Source: Neisseria brasiliensis
Lineage (GTDB): Bacteria; Pseudomonadota; Gammaproteobacteria; Burkholderiales; Neisseriaceae
Length of the DNA: 64,000 bases
Reading direction: 5' to 3'
Assembly: GCF_009671065.1 (NCBI RefSeq)
Contig: NZ_CP046027.1
Coordinates: 1,302,001-1,366,000, forward strand
In this document: positions 63,984-64,000 of the stretch, one piece after another
Layout: every line of letters starts with the position of its first letter
Position numbering within the stretch: the stretch's first letter is position 1
Notes under the pieces: generated by a model
What the model was told of the DNA's origin: nothing
What the model saw: the letters and a program-made list of their open reading frames with translations, nothing else
Databases searched by the model: none
Translations under genes and position numbers: made by a program

Positions 63984-64000
63984 ATGTCTGAGCAACTTCC
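63984..64000 (+). CDS. ctrB: Start of ctrB, capsule export inner-membrane protein (5' fragment)
   Basis: Only the first codons, MSEQL, lie in the window, 14 bases after the ctrA stop. The call rests on position and on the start of the meningococcal CtrB (KpsE family). Confidence 0.6.

Overview
The window comes from a Neisseria species that is probably not the meningococcus. The 12-mer DNA uptake sequence AGGCCGTCTGAA (the AG dialect) is scattered through it dozens of times, often as inverted pairs behind genes, whereas the meningococcal/gonococcal ATGCCGTCTGAA form is rare here. Gene content and protein sequences are typically neisserial. I recognise no rRNA, tRNA or CRISPR array.

1-46 kb is mostly ordinary chromosome. 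It holds a SulP anion transporter (cut by the window edge), mnmG, a GT39-type membrane glycosyltransferase, rpmE, a hexapeptide acetyltransferase, sodC, an AbrB-family membrane protein, a wrecked tripartite tricarboxylate transporter locus (a tctC-tctA deletion chimera), cysS, a HaeII-type restriction-modification pair, obgE, a Mn-type sodA, a TlpA thioredoxin, a thioesterase, the mla phospholipid transport operon (mlaF, an RDD gene, mlaEDCBA), a phosphatase, rluC, rne, an IS1016-like element, a frameshifted TonB-dependent siderophore receptor, aldA, trpB, a dienelactone hydrolase, metY, a BASS symporter, a His-rich MliC-like lipoprotein, polA, an AhpD-like protein, pyrD and a FAH hydrolase. 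Short inverted-repeat elements lie between these genes: a roughly 143-bp family with GAGACCTTTGCAAAA ends, a roughly 85-bp GGTGGGTT family and one dRS3-type pair.

46.4-64 kb is a capsule locus of the group 2 (ABC-transporter dependent) type, laid out B-D-A-C in meningococcal terms. Region B is lipB and lipA (ctrF, ctrE; Kdo-linker transferases). Region D is rfbC, rfbA, rfbB and galE. Region A is a ctrG-like gene and siaD, siaC, siaB and siaA. Region C starts with ctrA and the first codons of ctrB. The sialic acid genes make CMP-Neu5Ac from UDP-GlcNAc, and siaD is a GT38 polysialyltransferase that closely resembles the serogroup B enzyme, so the predicted capsule is alpha-2,8 polysialic acid. 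Region A is AT-rich and contains no uptake sequence, unlike both flanks, which points to acquisition by transfer.

Three transposon events mark the capsule locus. An IS200/IS605 element with tnpA and tnpB splits the ctrG-like gene; removing exactly 1845 bp restores a 381-codon reading frame. A decayed IS1595-family transposase lies between that gene and siaD. An IS1301-like element sits in the siaA-ctrA divergent promoter region, the place where IS1301 insertion has been linked to raised capsule expression in meningococci. The phase-variable C7 tract of meningococcal siaD is here interrupted to C6 by one base, keeping the frame.
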